A stretch of 55,274 nucleotides of DNA, taken from NCBI RefSeq assembly GCF_049319665.1, contig NZ_JBMOUD010000022.1, forward strand, positions 1-55,274. The letters run 5' to 3'. Shown one piece after another: positions 1 through 8,462 of this stretch. The notes beneath the pieces were generated by a model. That model had not been told where the DNA came from. It searched no databases and worked only from the letters and a program-made list of their open reading frames with translations. Made by a program: the position numbers and the translations under genes. Numbering within the stretch: position 1 is the stretch's first letter; each line of letters opens with the position of its first letter. The stretch comes from JBMOUD01 sp049319665. Lineage in GTDB: Bacteria; Pseudomonadota; Gammaproteobacteria; Enterobacterales; Enterobacteriaceae.

Positions 1-73
<73 letters not shown>

Positions 74-153
74 TCCGTCTACTGCTTATTGCTAGCCTTA
101 AAGGCTTCATCGTTACCGTCAATGCATGCTCAGTGAATAACACATGATTGAAT

Positions 154-230
<77 letters not shown>

Positions 231-244
231 TCCGATGGAGGCGA

Positions 245-272
245 ACTATACTCTGCATTGAATTTGATGCAA
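245..272 (-). promoter_or_regulatory. promoter of the initiator tRNA genes
   Basis: On the minus strand a TTGCAT -35 box (267-272) and a TATAGT -10 box (245-250) are separated by 16 bp. A GC-rich discriminator follows, about 15 bp before the mature tRNA 5' end. The arrangement resembles stable-RNA promoters, so growth-rate and stringent control are likely by inference. Confidence 0.7.
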
Positions 273-452
273 CCCCTTTTTGTCTCTGAGTAGAGATAAA
301 AGTGTTTATTGCTTTAATTTTATTCATTTTGGTGGTTATTTCCGCCATTTGTTTTGAGTTTATATTTTTGTATAGGGCAATTCCTTTCTGATTAGCCCTT
401 TGTTATCTTTTCCGCCGGTAAAAACCTTATCCGTAAGCAAGAGAGCGCATTA

Positions 453-1556
453 ATGAAAGGACGTTTTAGTAAATACCTGCTGGGTGGTCTGCTGATAGCC
501 ATATTGGCTGGATGTTCATCGCGGCCTACCGATCGCGGACAGCAGTATAAAGATGGTCGATTGGACAATGCGCTTGAATATGTCAATGAGCCGAATGCTA
601 CAGGCAAACCTGTCAATGCTCGTGATTTTGTCGATCAGGTATCTGAGGTGAGATCGGCTTCTTCGGCACTGTATGGTAGAAATAGCAGCACATATAATGC
701 GATTGAGCAGTGGGTTCGCGCTGGTGCAGATACCCGGATGTTGAAACAATACGGCATCAATGCTTATCAGATGGAAGGCGCTGATAATTTTGGTAACGTG
801 CAATTTACGGGTTATTACACACCGGTGGTTCAAGCGCGTTATACCAGACAAGGTGAGTTTCAATATCCTCTCTATCGCATGCCGCCAAAACGTCGCGGTG
901 GACGTTTACCCGATCGCTCCGCTATTTATAATGGTGCTTTAAGCCCAAATCTGGTGATTGCCTGGAGCAACTCGCTGATGGATAACTTCATGATGGAAGT
1001 GCAGGGCAGCGGCTATGTCGATTACGGTGATGGTCGCCCACTGACTTTCTTCGGTTATGCTGGCAAGAATGGCCACGCCTATCGTAGCATTGGCAAGGTA
1101 CTGATCGACCGCGGTGAAGTTGCCCGCGCCGACATGTCGATGCAAGCTATTCGTAATTGGGCCGATAACCATAGCCCTGAGCAGGTGAAAGAGTTGCTGG
1201 AACAGAACCCGTCTTACGTGTTCTTCAAGCCAGAACCTTTCACTCCGGTGCGCGGCGCAGCAGCAGTACCTTTGATTGCCAAAGCGTCTGTGGCGTCTGA
1301 CCGCTCATTGATCCCAACGGGTACCACAATTTTAGCCGAAGTGCCTGAGCTGAATAACCAAGGTAAATTCACGGGTAAATATCATTTGCGCCTGATGGTT
1401 GCACTAGACGTTGGTGGCGCAATTAAAGGTCAGCACTTTGATATGTACCAAGGTATTGGTGCTGATGCTGGCCATGCTGCGGGATATTACAATCACTATG
1501 GGCGCGTATGGGTATTGAAATCCGCCTCTGCGGCCCAAAATCCATTCCAAAGTTAA
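453..1556 (+). CDS. mltA: membrane-bound lytic murein transglycosylase A
   Basis: MltA cleaves the MurNAc-GlcNAc bond of peptidoglycan to give 1,6-anhydro-muropeptides during wall turnover, acting from the inner face of the outer membrane. The 367-residue protein starts with a lipoprotein signal ending in the lipobox LAGC, so Cys21 would be acylated. A central MltA domain is followed by a C-terminal 3D-type barrel containing ALDVGGAIKG and HFDMYQG, with acidic residues near 319 and 330. Length fits the family. It stands alone between the initiator tRNA genes and tcdA, the order also seen in E. coli. Distinct from the soluble Slt and Mlt-goose-lysozyme families. Confidence 0.96.
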   Translation: MKGRFSKYLLGGLLIAILAGCSSRPTDRGQQYKDGRLDNALEYVNEPNATGKPVNARDFVDQVSEVRSASSALYGRNSSTYNAIEQWVRAGADTRMLKQYGINAYQMEGADNFGNVQFTGYYTPVVQARYTRQGEFQYPLYRMPPKRRGGRLPDRSAIYNGALSPNLVIAWSNSLMDNFMMEVQGSGYVDYGDGRPLTFFGYAGKNGHAYRSIGKVLIDRGEVARADMSMQAIRNWADNHSPEQVKELLEQNPSYVFFKPEPFTPVRGAAAVPLIAKASVASDRSLIPTGTTILAEVPELNNQGKFTGKYHLRLMVALDVGGAIKGQHFDMYQGIGADAGHAAGYYNHYGRVWVLKSASAAQNPFQS

Positions 1557-1632
1557 TATCTACGAGTTATCGAAGCTGGGTGTGGCGAAAACAGTGATGC
1601 CCAGCTTCATTCTATTTTTATCAAGAGGTTAG

Positions 1633-2460
1633 ATGGTCATGGCAGCAGGTTACTCCGAAGCTTATCAACAACGCTTTGGCGGCACGGCTCGTTTATACGG
1701 TCAGCAGGCGCTGGCATTGTTCTCTTCTGCCCATGTTTGCGTAATAGGCATCGGTGGCGTGGGATCTTGGGCTGCTGAAGCCTTAGCACGTACCGGTATT
1801 GGCGCTATCACCCTGATTGATATGGATGATGTGTGTATTACTAATACTAACCGTCAGATCCATGCCTTGAAGGGGAATGTCGGGCAATCGAAAACGGAAA
1901 TCATGGCTCAGCGTATTCTGGCTATTAATCCTGAATGCCAGGTGACCTGCATCGATGATTTTATCACGCCAGATAACGTGGTTGAGATGCTGAATCGCAA
2001 CTTCAGCTATGTCATTGATGCGATAGATAGCGTGCGGCCTAAAGCGGCGCTGCTGGCCTATTGCCGACGTTATAAAATCCCGGTAGTGACTACCGGTGGC
2101 GCGGGCGGACAAATTGATCCGACGCGAATTGAGGTGGTGGATCTGGCTAAAACGATCCAAGATCCTTTAGCGGCTAAACTGCGTGAAAGGTTAAAAAGTG
2201 ATTTTGGCGTGGCTAAAAATAGTCAAGGGAAGTTGGGTATCGACTGTGTATTTTCCAGCGAACCGCTGATGTATCCGCAGGCCGATGGATCCGTTTGCGC
2301 CTCCCGCGCCACGGCTGAAGGTCCGAAACGAATGGATTGTGCTTCGGGGTTTGGCGCGGCCACGATGGTGACAGCGACCTTTGGCTTTGTCGCTGTCTCA
2401 CATGTACTGAAGAAGATGATGGCTAAGGCGCAGCGTCAGCAAGACGCGCAATCTGCTTGA
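1633..2460 (+). CDS. tcdA: tRNA threonylcarbamoyladenosine dehydratase
   Basis: TcdA (CsdL/YgdL) uses ATP to dehydrate t6A37 to cyclic ct6A in ANN-decoding tRNAs. The E1-like (ThiF/MoeB) fold is seen in the nucleotide-binding GIGGVGSW at residues 39-46, in DMDDVCITNTNRQ at about 63-75, and in the conserved GGAGGQIDPT and GPKRMDCASGFG segments. At 275 aa it is slightly longer than the E. coli protein (268). The extra C-terminal residues are encoded in the stretch that overlaps csdE on the other strand. ATG at 1633 has AGAGG just upstream; ATG at 1639 is an alternative. Its sulfur-relay partners CsdE and CsdA are the next two genes, convergent to it. Confidence 0.95.
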   Translation: MVMAAGYSEAYQQRFGGTARLYGQQALALFSSAHVCVIGIGGVGSWAAEALARTGIGAITLIDMDDVCITNTNRQIHALKGNVGQSKTEIMAQRILAINPECQVTCIDDFITPDNVVEMLNRNFSYVIDAIDSVRPKAALLAYCRRYKIPVVTTGGAGGQIDPTRIEVVDLAKTIQDPLAAKLRERLKSDFGVAKNSQGKLGIDCVFSSEPLMYPQADGSVCASRATAEGPKRMDCASGFGAATMVTATFGFVAVSHVLKKMMAKAQRQQDAQSA

Positions 2461-2866
2461 TGCCTTCTGCTAAGGCATGCAATCCACTGGCGCGGCTGGC
2501 ACTAAGCTGGTCGCGCAGCTTGAGCTTATCAAACAGCGCTAAAGGTTCGCTGGCTAAAATGGCCTGTGGAGTTTGCCCTTCTACCGTCGTGAGCAACACC
2601 GCCAGCAGCCCTTTTACTATCCTGCCTTCGCTATCGCCGTAAAAATGCAGACTGCCGTCTGGGTTGCGTTGATAGCCGAGCCACACCCGATTTTCACAAC
2701 CACTTAATTCAATTGCAGGCACTTTAAGCTCGTCATCTAACGCTGGTAACGCTTTGGCGAGCATAATTAATTGCCGATAACGGTCTTCCCACTGCTGGAA
2801 TGCGCCGAAACGTTCAATCAGCGTCTCTGGCGTGATGTCGTGACCGAACGGATGAGGAGCTAACAT
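2423..2866 (-). CDS. csdE: cysteine desulfurase sulfur acceptor subunit CsdE
   Basis: CsdE is a SufE-like protein that accepts persulfide sulfur from CsdA and passes it on. The 147-residue protein carries the acceptor cysteine in the loop SGCENRVWLG (Cys57), equivalent to Cys61 of E. coli CsdE. It lies 44 bp downstream of csdA on the same strand and is likely co-transcribed with it. Its last 38 bp overlap the 3' end of convergent tcdA, whose product associates functionally with CsdE in E. coli. Confidence 0.94.
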   Translation of the reverse strand: MLAPHPFGHDITPETLIERFGAFQQWEDRYRQLIMLAKALPALDDELKVPAIELSGCENRVWLGYQRNPDGSLHFYGDSEGRIVKGLLAVLLTTVEGQTPQAILASEPLALFDKLKLRDQLSASRASGLHALAEGIKQIARLADAAP

Positions 2867-2910
2867 CGTATTCTCTCTTTAGGGCGATTTCTTTGCGCCA
2901 ATAGTAAAGG

Positions 2911-4125
2911 TTATTCCCCTAATAAATCCAACGCATAAGTCACGCCGGTCACTAAGCGCTCGACATCTTGTGGCGTATTATAAGGCGCAAAAGAGGCGCG
3001 TAAGGTGCCACTGACGCCTAATGCCTGCATCAATGGCTGCGCGCAGTGTTGTCCTGCGCGCAGTGCAATGCCTTGTTCAGCCAGCAAAGCGATAATATCG
3101 CTGTGATGTGTGCCTGCGAAATCGAAAGATAACAGCGACGCGTTATTTGCACGGAAACTACGAAAACCGGGTAATCTGGCTAATTGTTGTTCGGCGAGCG
3201 TGGCCAGGTTTTGGCAATAATACTCGGCTTGTTGCAGGTCAAAATTACTCAGCCACTCCAGTGCGGCAGCGAAGCCCAATACGCCGGCAATATTAGGAGT
3301 ACCAGCCTCAAAGCGCTGTGGAACGTGTTGGGCAACAAAACTTTGCATAGTCGCTTGAGTGAGCATTTTCCCGCCGCCTTGCCACGGCTGCATACCTTCT
3401 AATAACTCTGTTTTGCCATACAGCACGCCGATACCGGTTGGGCCATAGAGTTTGTGTGCGGAGAAGGCATAAAAATCGATATCCAACGCCTGAACATCGG
3501 CCGGGCAGTGCACTACGCCCTGCGCACCATCAATCAACACTTTACAGTCCTTGGCATGTGCCAGCTTGATCGCTTGAGCAATATCCGCAATACCGCCGGT
3601 GACGTTAGACATCTGCCCTAAAGCGAGTAAGCGAGTATTTGGCGTCAGCAATGCAGGAAGTGCCTGCATATCAGGCAAGTTATCAGCATCAAGCGGTAGC
3701 GTAATCACTTGCGCACCACATTGTTCTGCCACCATTAACCAAGGAATTAAATTGGCATGATGCTCGGCCTGACTCACGATGATTTGATCGCCGGGTTGCA
3801 GGATTGGCCGTAAATAGCTTTGTGCGACCAGATTGATGGACTCGGTTGTACCTCGTGTCCAGACGATATTTTCCGCTGCTGGCGCATGAATAAAATCCCT
3901 CACTTGCTGGCGGGCATGCTCAAAGCGAGCGGTAAGAGATTGCGCGGCTTTATGCTGGCTGCGATGCACCGTGCCTTCTTGTTGATAAAAGGCAATGGTG
4001 GCATCAATGACGGCCTGAGGTTTTAGCGCGGTAGCGGCGCTATCAAGATAGCAAGAGCTTTCATCCCCTTGAGTTGCCAACGCGGGGAATTCACGACGAA
4101 AAGCCTCGAAATCAAAAAGAGTCAT
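2911..4125 (-). CDS. csdA: cysteine desulfurase CsdA
   Basis: CsdA is a PLP-dependent class V aminotransferase-fold enzyme. It removes sulfur from cysteine (or selenium from selenocysteine) as enzyme-bound persulfide for CsdE. Visible motifs are the SAHKLYGP segment with the PLP lysine at about residue 225, HH for cofactor stacking, and the active-site loop RAGQHCAQP with the catalytic Cys near 361. I chose the ATG at 4125 (404 aa, MTLFDFEAFRREFP) because it aligns with the family N-terminus; an in-frame ATG at 4149 would add 8 residues. A weak AGGA lies about 12 bp upstream of the chosen start. Group II desulfurase, separate from iscS and sufS. Confidence 0.94.
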   Translation of the reverse strand: MTLFDFEAFRREFPALATQGDESSCYLDSAATALKPQAVIDATIAFYQQEGTVHRSQHKAAQSLTARFEHARQQVRDFIHAPAAENIVWTRGTTESINLVAQSYLRPILQPGDQIIVSQAEHHANLIPWLMVAEQCGAQVITLPLDADNLPDMQALPALLTPNTRLLALGQMSNVTGGIADIAQAIKLAHAKDCKVLIDGAQGVVHCPADVQALDIDFYAFSAHKLYGPTGIGVLYGKTELLEGMQPWQGGGKMLTQATMQSFVAQHVPQRFEAGTPNIAGVLGFAAALEWLSNFDLQQAEYYCQNLATLAEQQLARLPGFRSFRANNASLLSFDFAGTHHSDIIALLAEQGIALRAGQHCAQPLMQALGVSGTLRASFAPYNTPQDVERLVTGVTYALDLLGE

Positions 4126-4349
4126 AGCGAAAATAAATCCTGGAATCAAAGTCTATCAATAACGTTATCATCTACTCACTGCAAGAAACGGCTGACGTAG
4201 CCGAATTTTTGGTGTGATTTAGGCATATATCATTTTTAGGAATGCTTAACTGGAAATATACCAGAAGCTTGTTATGCTCAATTATGAGGCTGTGAACTAT
4301 TGTTCGATAATTTAACAGACATTTTAAGCATATTAATCTACAGGAGTTT

Positions 4350-4574
4350 ATGATGAAAAAAATTGCCGCCGTAGTTTCCGCTGTTGCACTGACTTTGACC
4401 CTGGCTGCATGTTCAAGCAACTATGTTATGCATACCAATGACGGCCGCACTATTGTTGCCAACGGTAAACCAACTACCGATACGGATACTGGCATGATCA
4501 GCTACACCGATGCGTATGGTAACAAACAGCAGATCAATAAGGCAGATGTGAAAGAGATGGCGAAAGCTAACTAA
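4350..4574 (+). CDS. small YgdI/YgdR-family lipoprotein
   Basis: A 74-residue lipoprotein with a signal sequence and lipobox LAAC (acylated Cys at about 20), then a short DUF903/LysM-like region with the family pattern NDGRTIVANGKP...DTGMISYTDAYGNKQQINKADV. Function unknown. In E. coli ygdI sits beside gcvA, and this location between csdA and gcvA matches. Tandem ATG codons at 4350 and 4353 follow CAGGAG; the second has better spacing. Whether it is the YgdI or YgdR orthologue cannot be decided here. Confidence 0.88.
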   Translation: MMKKIAAVVSAVALTLTLAACSSNYVMHTNDGRTIVANGKPTTDTDTGMISYTDAYGNKQQINKADVKEMAKAN

Positions 4575-4575
4575 T

Positions 4576-4603
4576 GGTGAAAACTCACTAAATTGTTTTC
4601 ACC
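4576..4603 (+). terminator. possible terminator hairpin after the YgdI-type gene
   Basis: A 9-bp perfect stem GGTGAAAAC/GTTTTCACC with a 10-nt loop starts right after the stop codon. There is no uninterrupted U-run after it, so termination is uncertain; it could instead protect the 3' end of the mRNA. Confidence 0.4.
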
Positions 4604-4696
4604 GGGTGTCTTTCCTAGGCGGGAAGCACCATTTTATATACTTATCCATACTTAACATCGTTACAGGTTAAAATGTCATCAGCCTGAATTTTGGAT

Positions 4697-4891
4697 AAAA
4701 AAAAGCACCGCAAAATGCGGTGCTAAAAAATCACTTTGGACAGACAGGGTAATGTACAGGAAGTGAAAATTTGTGTAGCCCTAGGCTACGGTCTGGAATT
4801 CCAGACAATGCAAACACAACATCACAACCACAAGCCAAAAGTATCTCAGCATCCTCATACCAATCTACTTTCCGTTCCGGCCCTTGGAAGT
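4697..4891 (-). ncRNA. gcvB: GcvB small regulatory RNA
   Basis: On the minus strand, 195 nt run from ACTTCC at 4891 to a terminator with a U8 tail (4697-4704) after the stem GCACCGCA/TGCGGTGC. The G/U-rich R1 seed region (complement of 4806-4841) contains TTGTGGTTGTGATGTTGTG, as in E. coli GcvB. The second seed CACTTCCTGTACA is the complement of 4753-4765. GcvB is an Hfq-dependent repressor of many amino-acid and peptide transporter mRNAs. The gene is divergent from gcvA, exactly as in other enterobacteria. Any plus-strand reading frame across this stretch is spurious. Confidence 0.95.
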
Positions 4892-4897
4892 GGCGCA

Positions 4898-4926
4898 ACT
4901 ATAGGATTTTGCCTGTACTTCCTCAA
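4898..4926 (-). promoter_or_regulatory. gcvB promoter
   Basis: On the minus strand TTGAGG (4921-4926), a 17-bp spacer and TATAGT (4898-4903) place the first base of GcvB at 4891, with 6 bp between. In E. coli GcvA activates and GcvR represses this promoter. I could not identify a GcvA operator with certainty. A TATAAT at 4936-4941 on the plus strand may belong to divergent gcvA. Confidence 0.75.
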
Positions 4927-5018
4927 TGGACAATTTATAATGTCTCGGATTAAAAAAACTAATAACTAAACTAGCGGCCAGTCTGATTGACTGCTATCCA
5001 ACGAGATTCATCTATTCC

Positions 5019-5927
5019 ATGTCAAAACGTCTACCTCCTTTAAACTCGTTGCGTGTATTTGACGCGGCTGCCCGGCACCTGAGTTTTACTAAGGCGGCTG
5101 AAGAACTGTTCGTCACTCAAGCGGCAGTAAGCCACCAAATCAAGTCACTTGAGGACTTTTTAGGGTTAAAACTGTTTCGTCGGCGTAACCGTTCTTTGTT
5201 ACTGACGGAAGAAGGGCAGAGCTATTATCTGGATATTAAAGAGATTTTTTCTTCCTTAAATGAAGCCACACGTAAACTGCAGGCCAGAAGTGCCAAGGGG
5301 GCGCTGACGGTCAGTTTGCCACCAAGTTTTGCTATTCAATGGTTGGTGCCGCGTTTGTCTGGCTTTAACTCAGCTTATCCGGGCATTGATGTTCGTATTC
5401 AAGCTGTTGATCGCGAAGAAGATAAATTAGCGGATGATGTTGATGTCGCTATTTTCCATGGTCGCGGCAATTGGCCGGGCCTACGAGCGGAACGTTTATA
5501 CGCTGAATATCTGCTGCCTGTTTGTGCTCCGGCACTATTAATGGGAGAAAACGGGCTGAAAGTTCCTGAGGATCTCAGTAAACATACCCTGCTACATGAT
5601 GCTTCTCGCCGAGATTGGATGGCTTATACCAAACAGCTGGGATTGCAGCATATCAATGTGCAACAAGGGCCTATTTTCAGCCATAGCGCAATGGTGGTAC
5701 AAGCTGCAGTGCATGGTCAGGGGGTCGCACTGGCGAATAACGTCATGGCGCAAACCGAGATCGAAGCCGGGCGTTTGGTGTGTCCTTTTAATGAAGTATT
5801 AATCAGTAAAAATGCTTTTTATCTGGTTTGTCATGACAGTCAGGCAGAACTGGGTAAAATAGCCGCCTTTCGCCAGTGGATCTTGGCTCGCGCCGCGAGT
5901 GAGCAAGAGAAATTGCGCTTTCGTTAA
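5019..5927 (+). CDS. gcvA: LysR-type regulator GcvA of the glycine cleavage system
   Basis: 302-residue LysR-family regulator with an N-terminal winged HTH (LRVFDAAARHLSFTKAAEEL, then VTQAAVSHQIKSLE) and a C-terminal substrate-binding-type effector domain. In E. coli GcvA activates gcvTHP with glycine and, with GcvR, represses it with purines; it also drives gcvB. The divergent gcvB gene immediately upstream makes this assignment firm. Starts with ATG at 5019. Confidence 0.95.
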   Translation: MSKRLPPLNSLRVFDAAARHLSFTKAAEELFVTQAAVSHQIKSLEDFLGLKLFRRRNRSLLLTEEGQSYYLDIKEIFSSLNEATRKLQARSAKGALTVSLPPSFAIQWLVPRLSGFNSAYPGIDVRIQAVDREEDKLADDVDVAIFHGRGNWPGLRAERLYAEYLLPVCAPALLMGENGLKVPEDLSKHTLLHDASRRDWMAYTKQLGLQHINVQQGPIFSHSAMVVQAAVHGQGVALANNVMAQTEIEAGRLVCPFNEVLISKNAFYLVCHDSQAELGKIAAFRQWILARAASEQEKLRFR

Positions 5928-6010
5928 TAAAATACTACCGAAAAGGGAAAGCAGCCCATTTGGGATGTTATCTAAAAGAGATGAACAACAACGAGAGTAG
6001 GTAACCTTCT

Positions 6011-6406
6011 ATGACCAGTCGTTCAATGTTGATTTTTGCCGCCATTAGCGGCTTTGTTTATGTCGCATTTGGTGCTTTTGGGGCGCATGTATTAAGTAAA
6101 TCTCTGGGGACGGCTGAAATGGCCTGGATCCAGACTGGGTTAAATTATCAAAGCATCCATACCATCGCTGTACTGGCATTGGCTGCTGTTATGCAACGTC
6201 GCAGTAACCTGTGGTTTTACTGGAGCAGCGCCTGTTTGGCGTTAGGCACAGTACTTTTCAGCGGAAGTCTTTATTGTCTTGCGTTGTCTGACCTCAAGCT
6301 GTGGGTTTTCGTTACGCCAGTAGGGGGAATGTTCTTCCTGCTTGGTTGGATTTTGATGTTAGTCGGCGCTCTGCGTCTGAGAAAAAAGGCAGAACGCCAT
6401 GAATAA
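6011..6406 (+). CDS. ygdD: DUF423 inner-membrane protein YgdD
   Basis: 131-residue membrane protein with four hydrophobic segments. The N-terminal stretch GFVYVAFGAFGAHVL and the QTGLNYQSIHTIAVLAL segment are typical of the DUF423/YgdD family. No function is known. Its 3' end overlaps the start of rlmM by 8 bp, which implies translational coupling, as in the E. coli gene order. Confidence 0.9.
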   Translation: MTSRSMLIFAAISGFVYVAFGAFGAHVLSKSLGTAEMAWIQTGLNYQSIHTIAVLALAAVMQRRSNLWFYWSSACLALGTVLFSGSLYCLALSDLKLWVFVTPVGGMFFLLGWILMLVGALRLRKKAERHE

Positions 6407-7502
6407 AGTTGCTTTGTATTGCCGTGCAGGTTTTGAGAAAGAGTGTGCGGCCGAGATCACCGCAAAAGCCGCGGAACTTGAAATCTTCGGTTTCGCACGG
6501 GTGAAAGAAAACAGTGGTTATGTCCTGTTTGAGTGTTATCAGCAAGAAAATGCCGATCGCCTGGCAAAAGAGATCCCATTCCGTGAATTGATCTTTGCGC
6601 GCCAGTTGATTGTAGTCGGTGAGCTATTGAAAGATTTACCGGTAGACGATCGCGTTTCGCCAATTGTTGGTATGTTGCACGGCGTGATCACCAACGGTGG
6701 TGAGCTGCGGGTTGAAGTGCCGGATACCAACGAAAGTAAAGAGCTGACCAAGTTCTGCCGTAAATTGACTGTGCCATTGCGCGCTGCAATGCGTGAGCAA
6801 CGTGTGTTGGGTAAGAAAGAAAATCCATTACGCCCAGTTGTACATGTGTTCTTTATTGCACCGGGCTGCTGTTATGTTGGTTATTCGTACAGCAATAACA
6901 ATTCGCCTTTCTATATGGGGATTCCGCGATTGAAATTGCCAGCCGATGCGCCGAGCCGTTCAACGCTGAAACTCGAAGAGGCTTTCCATTTGTTTATTCC
7001 TGCTGATGAGTGGGAAGAGCGTCTGGCTAGCGGTATGCGTGCAGTCGATTTAGGTGCTTGTCCAGGTGGTTGGACTTATCAACTGGTCAAACGCAGCATG
7101 ATGGTTGATGCCATTGACAATGGACCGATGGCGCCAAGCTTGATGGAAACCGGGCAGGTTAACCACCTGCGTGAGGATGGCTTCCGCCACGTGCCGACTC
7201 GCACCAACATTTATTGGATGGTGTGTGACATGGTAGAAGTGCCCGCCAAAGTAGCGTCGTTAATGGGGGATTGGATTGTCAACGGTTGGTGCCGTGAGAC
7301 GATTTTCAACCTGAAATTACCAATGAAAAAGCGTTATGAAGAAGTGGCGCAAATTCTTGAGCGTATGAAAGCGCGTCTTGAGGAGAATGGAATTAACGCC
7401 GAGGTGTTTGCTAAGCATTTGTACCACGACCGTGAAGAGATCACCGTGCATGTTCGCCGTCGCTGGTCAGCCGTTGGCGGCCGTCGTGATGAGCGCGAAT
7501 AA
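6399..7502 (+). CDS. rlmM: 23S rRNA 2'-O-ribose C2498 methyltransferase RlmM
   Basis: RlmM adds a SAM-derived methyl to the ribose of C2498 in the 23S peptidyl-transferase region. An N-terminal THUMP-like domain is followed by a Rossmann methyltransferase with DLGACPGGWTYQL (near residue 225) as the SAM site. The conserved downstream DNGPM, WMVCDMVE and FNLKLPMKKRYEE segments supply the K-D-K-type catalytic residues. The 367-aa length is normal. Overlaps ygdD by 8 bp. Confidence 0.95.
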   Translation: MNKVALYCRAGFEKECAAEITAKAAELEIFGFARVKENSGYVLFECYQQENADRLAKEIPFRELIFARQLIVVGELLKDLPVDDRVSPIVGMLHGVITNGGELRVEVPDTNESKELTKFCRKLTVPLRAAMREQRVLGKKENPLRPVVHVFFIAPGCCYVGYSYSNNNSPFYMGIPRLKLPADAPSRSTLKLEEAFHLFIPADEWEERLASGMRAVDLGACPGGWTYQLVKRSMMVDAIDNGPMAPSLMETGQVNHLREDGFRHVPTRTNIYWMVCDMVEVPAKVASLMGDWIVNGWCRETIFNLKLPMKKRYEEVAQILERMKARLEENGINAEVFAKHLYHDREEITVHVRRRWSAVGGRRDERE

Positions 7503-7524
7503 ACTCTGCTTGGCTTGAAACATA

Positions 7525-7556
7525 ATCTGGCGGCAATCGTCGCCAGATATTTCTTG
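7525..7556 (+). terminator. terminator-like hairpin after rlmM
   Basis: ATCTGGCG/CGCCAGAT stem with an 8-nt loop followed by ATTTCTT. It sits between convergent rlmM and xni. The short U-rich tail makes it a plausible intrinsic terminator for rlmM. Confidence 0.5.
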
Positions 7557-7582
7557 GTAAACTCTTTCTGACTTTCCCTGTT

Positions 7583-8335
7583 TTATTTCAGCCGTAATTG
7601 TTGCAAGTTCCCATCGAGCTCAACGTTAGTTTGCAGAGTGGAGACGCGTTTGCAAATATATGCCAGCTCTTGATGTTCAATTAATTTAGCCCGCCACTTC
7701 TCTGGGATAGCATCAATATTTTCATAAAGCGCATCCAAAGTTTCTGCCTGTTGTAATAATGTCACTGCCGTTTTCGGCCCCATACCCGGTACGCCAGGAA
7801 TTTTACTGCTGCTAATACCGGCCAGCCCCCAATAATCAGTGAGTTGTGTGGGTAATACTCCAAAGCTATTTTGTACAAAGGGTAAATCTAACCAGCGTTT
7901 TTGGAAATAGTCACGGATTTGCACATTAGGCGCCAGCAATTGGCAATAGCCTTTATCTGTTGAAACAATCGTCACCTGATGCCCTGCTGCGGCAACTTTT
8001 GCCGTCAGGGTTGCCGCCAGATCATCTGCCTCTTGACCCGCAGAATGCCAGCAGGTAACACCGCGTGCAGCGAATCCTTGTTTGAGGCTTTCCATTTCTT
8101 GGAACAGGTTATCTGGCATCGGTGTCCGACCTGCTTTGTAGTTCGGCAGGCATTGATGACGCCAGCTGTCATTGCGATCGTCCTCGTCAAATACAGCAAC
8201 GGCATGCGTTGGTTCGGTATGTTGAATTAGTTGAGCAATAGCATTCTGACAAGCAATTAAACAGGGGGAACCCTGTACCGCATGGATGCGTCGAATTAGA
8301 TTGAGTGCGTCAATAATAAGGAGATGAATTTTCAT
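7583..8335 (-). CDS. xni: flap endonuclease Xni (exonuclease IX)
   Basis: 250-residue 5'-nuclease of the FEN/Pol I N-terminal domain family. Metal-binding acidic patches appear as LLIIDALNLIRR at the N-terminus, VAVFDEDD and GQEADDLAATL, followed by STDKGYCQL. The helix-hairpin-helix GVPGMGPKTAVTLL gives DNA binding. Xni is the short family member that lacks polymerase domains and, in E. coli, some of the metal ligands of true FENs. Convergent with rlmM. Confidence 0.93.
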   Translation of the reverse strand: MKIHLLIIDALNLIRRIHAVQGSPCLIACQNAIAQLIQHTEPTHAVAVFDEDDRNDSWRHQCLPNYKAGRTPMPDNLFQEMESLKQGFAARGVTCWHSAGQEADDLAATLTAKVAAAGHQVTIVSTDKGYCQLLAPNVQIRDYFQKRWLDLPFVQNSFGVLPTQLTDYWGLAGISSSKIPGVPGMGPKTAVTLLQQAETLDALYENIDAIPEKWRAKLIEHQELAYICKRVSTLQTNVELDGNLQQLRLK

Positions 8336-8356
8336 AATTTAATACTATCCCATTCA

Positions 8357-8386
8357 GTATTAAGGCGGCAATTGCCGCCTTAATAC
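8357..8386. repeat. 30-bp perfect palindrome between ppnN and xni
   Basis: Every base from 8357 to 8386 pairs symmetrically around AATT: outer GTATTAAGGCGGC and its complement. Both adjacent genes are on the minus strand and it lies after the ppnN stop codon. A long U-run is missing on either strand, so it could be a ppnN terminator or mRNA-stabilising hairpin, or a protein-binding palindrome. Confidence 0.6.
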
Positions 8387-8462
8387 CCCTGCATCTAGAA
8401 GTTTATTGGGTACTCAAGTTGCAGGGGAGTTGGCTATCCTTGCCTACGGGAGCGCTCTGCTG

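Noticed and set aside
4936..4941. TATAAT as a firm gcvA promoter
   Set aside because: No acceptable -35 box at 16-18 bp upstream; the best TTGCCT is 21 bp away, so it is only mentioned with gcvB.
4736..4969. 77-aa plus-strand frame between the lipoprotein gene and gcvA
   Set aside because: The stretch is the gcvB sRNA gene and its promoter on the other strand; the frame has no ribosome-binding site.
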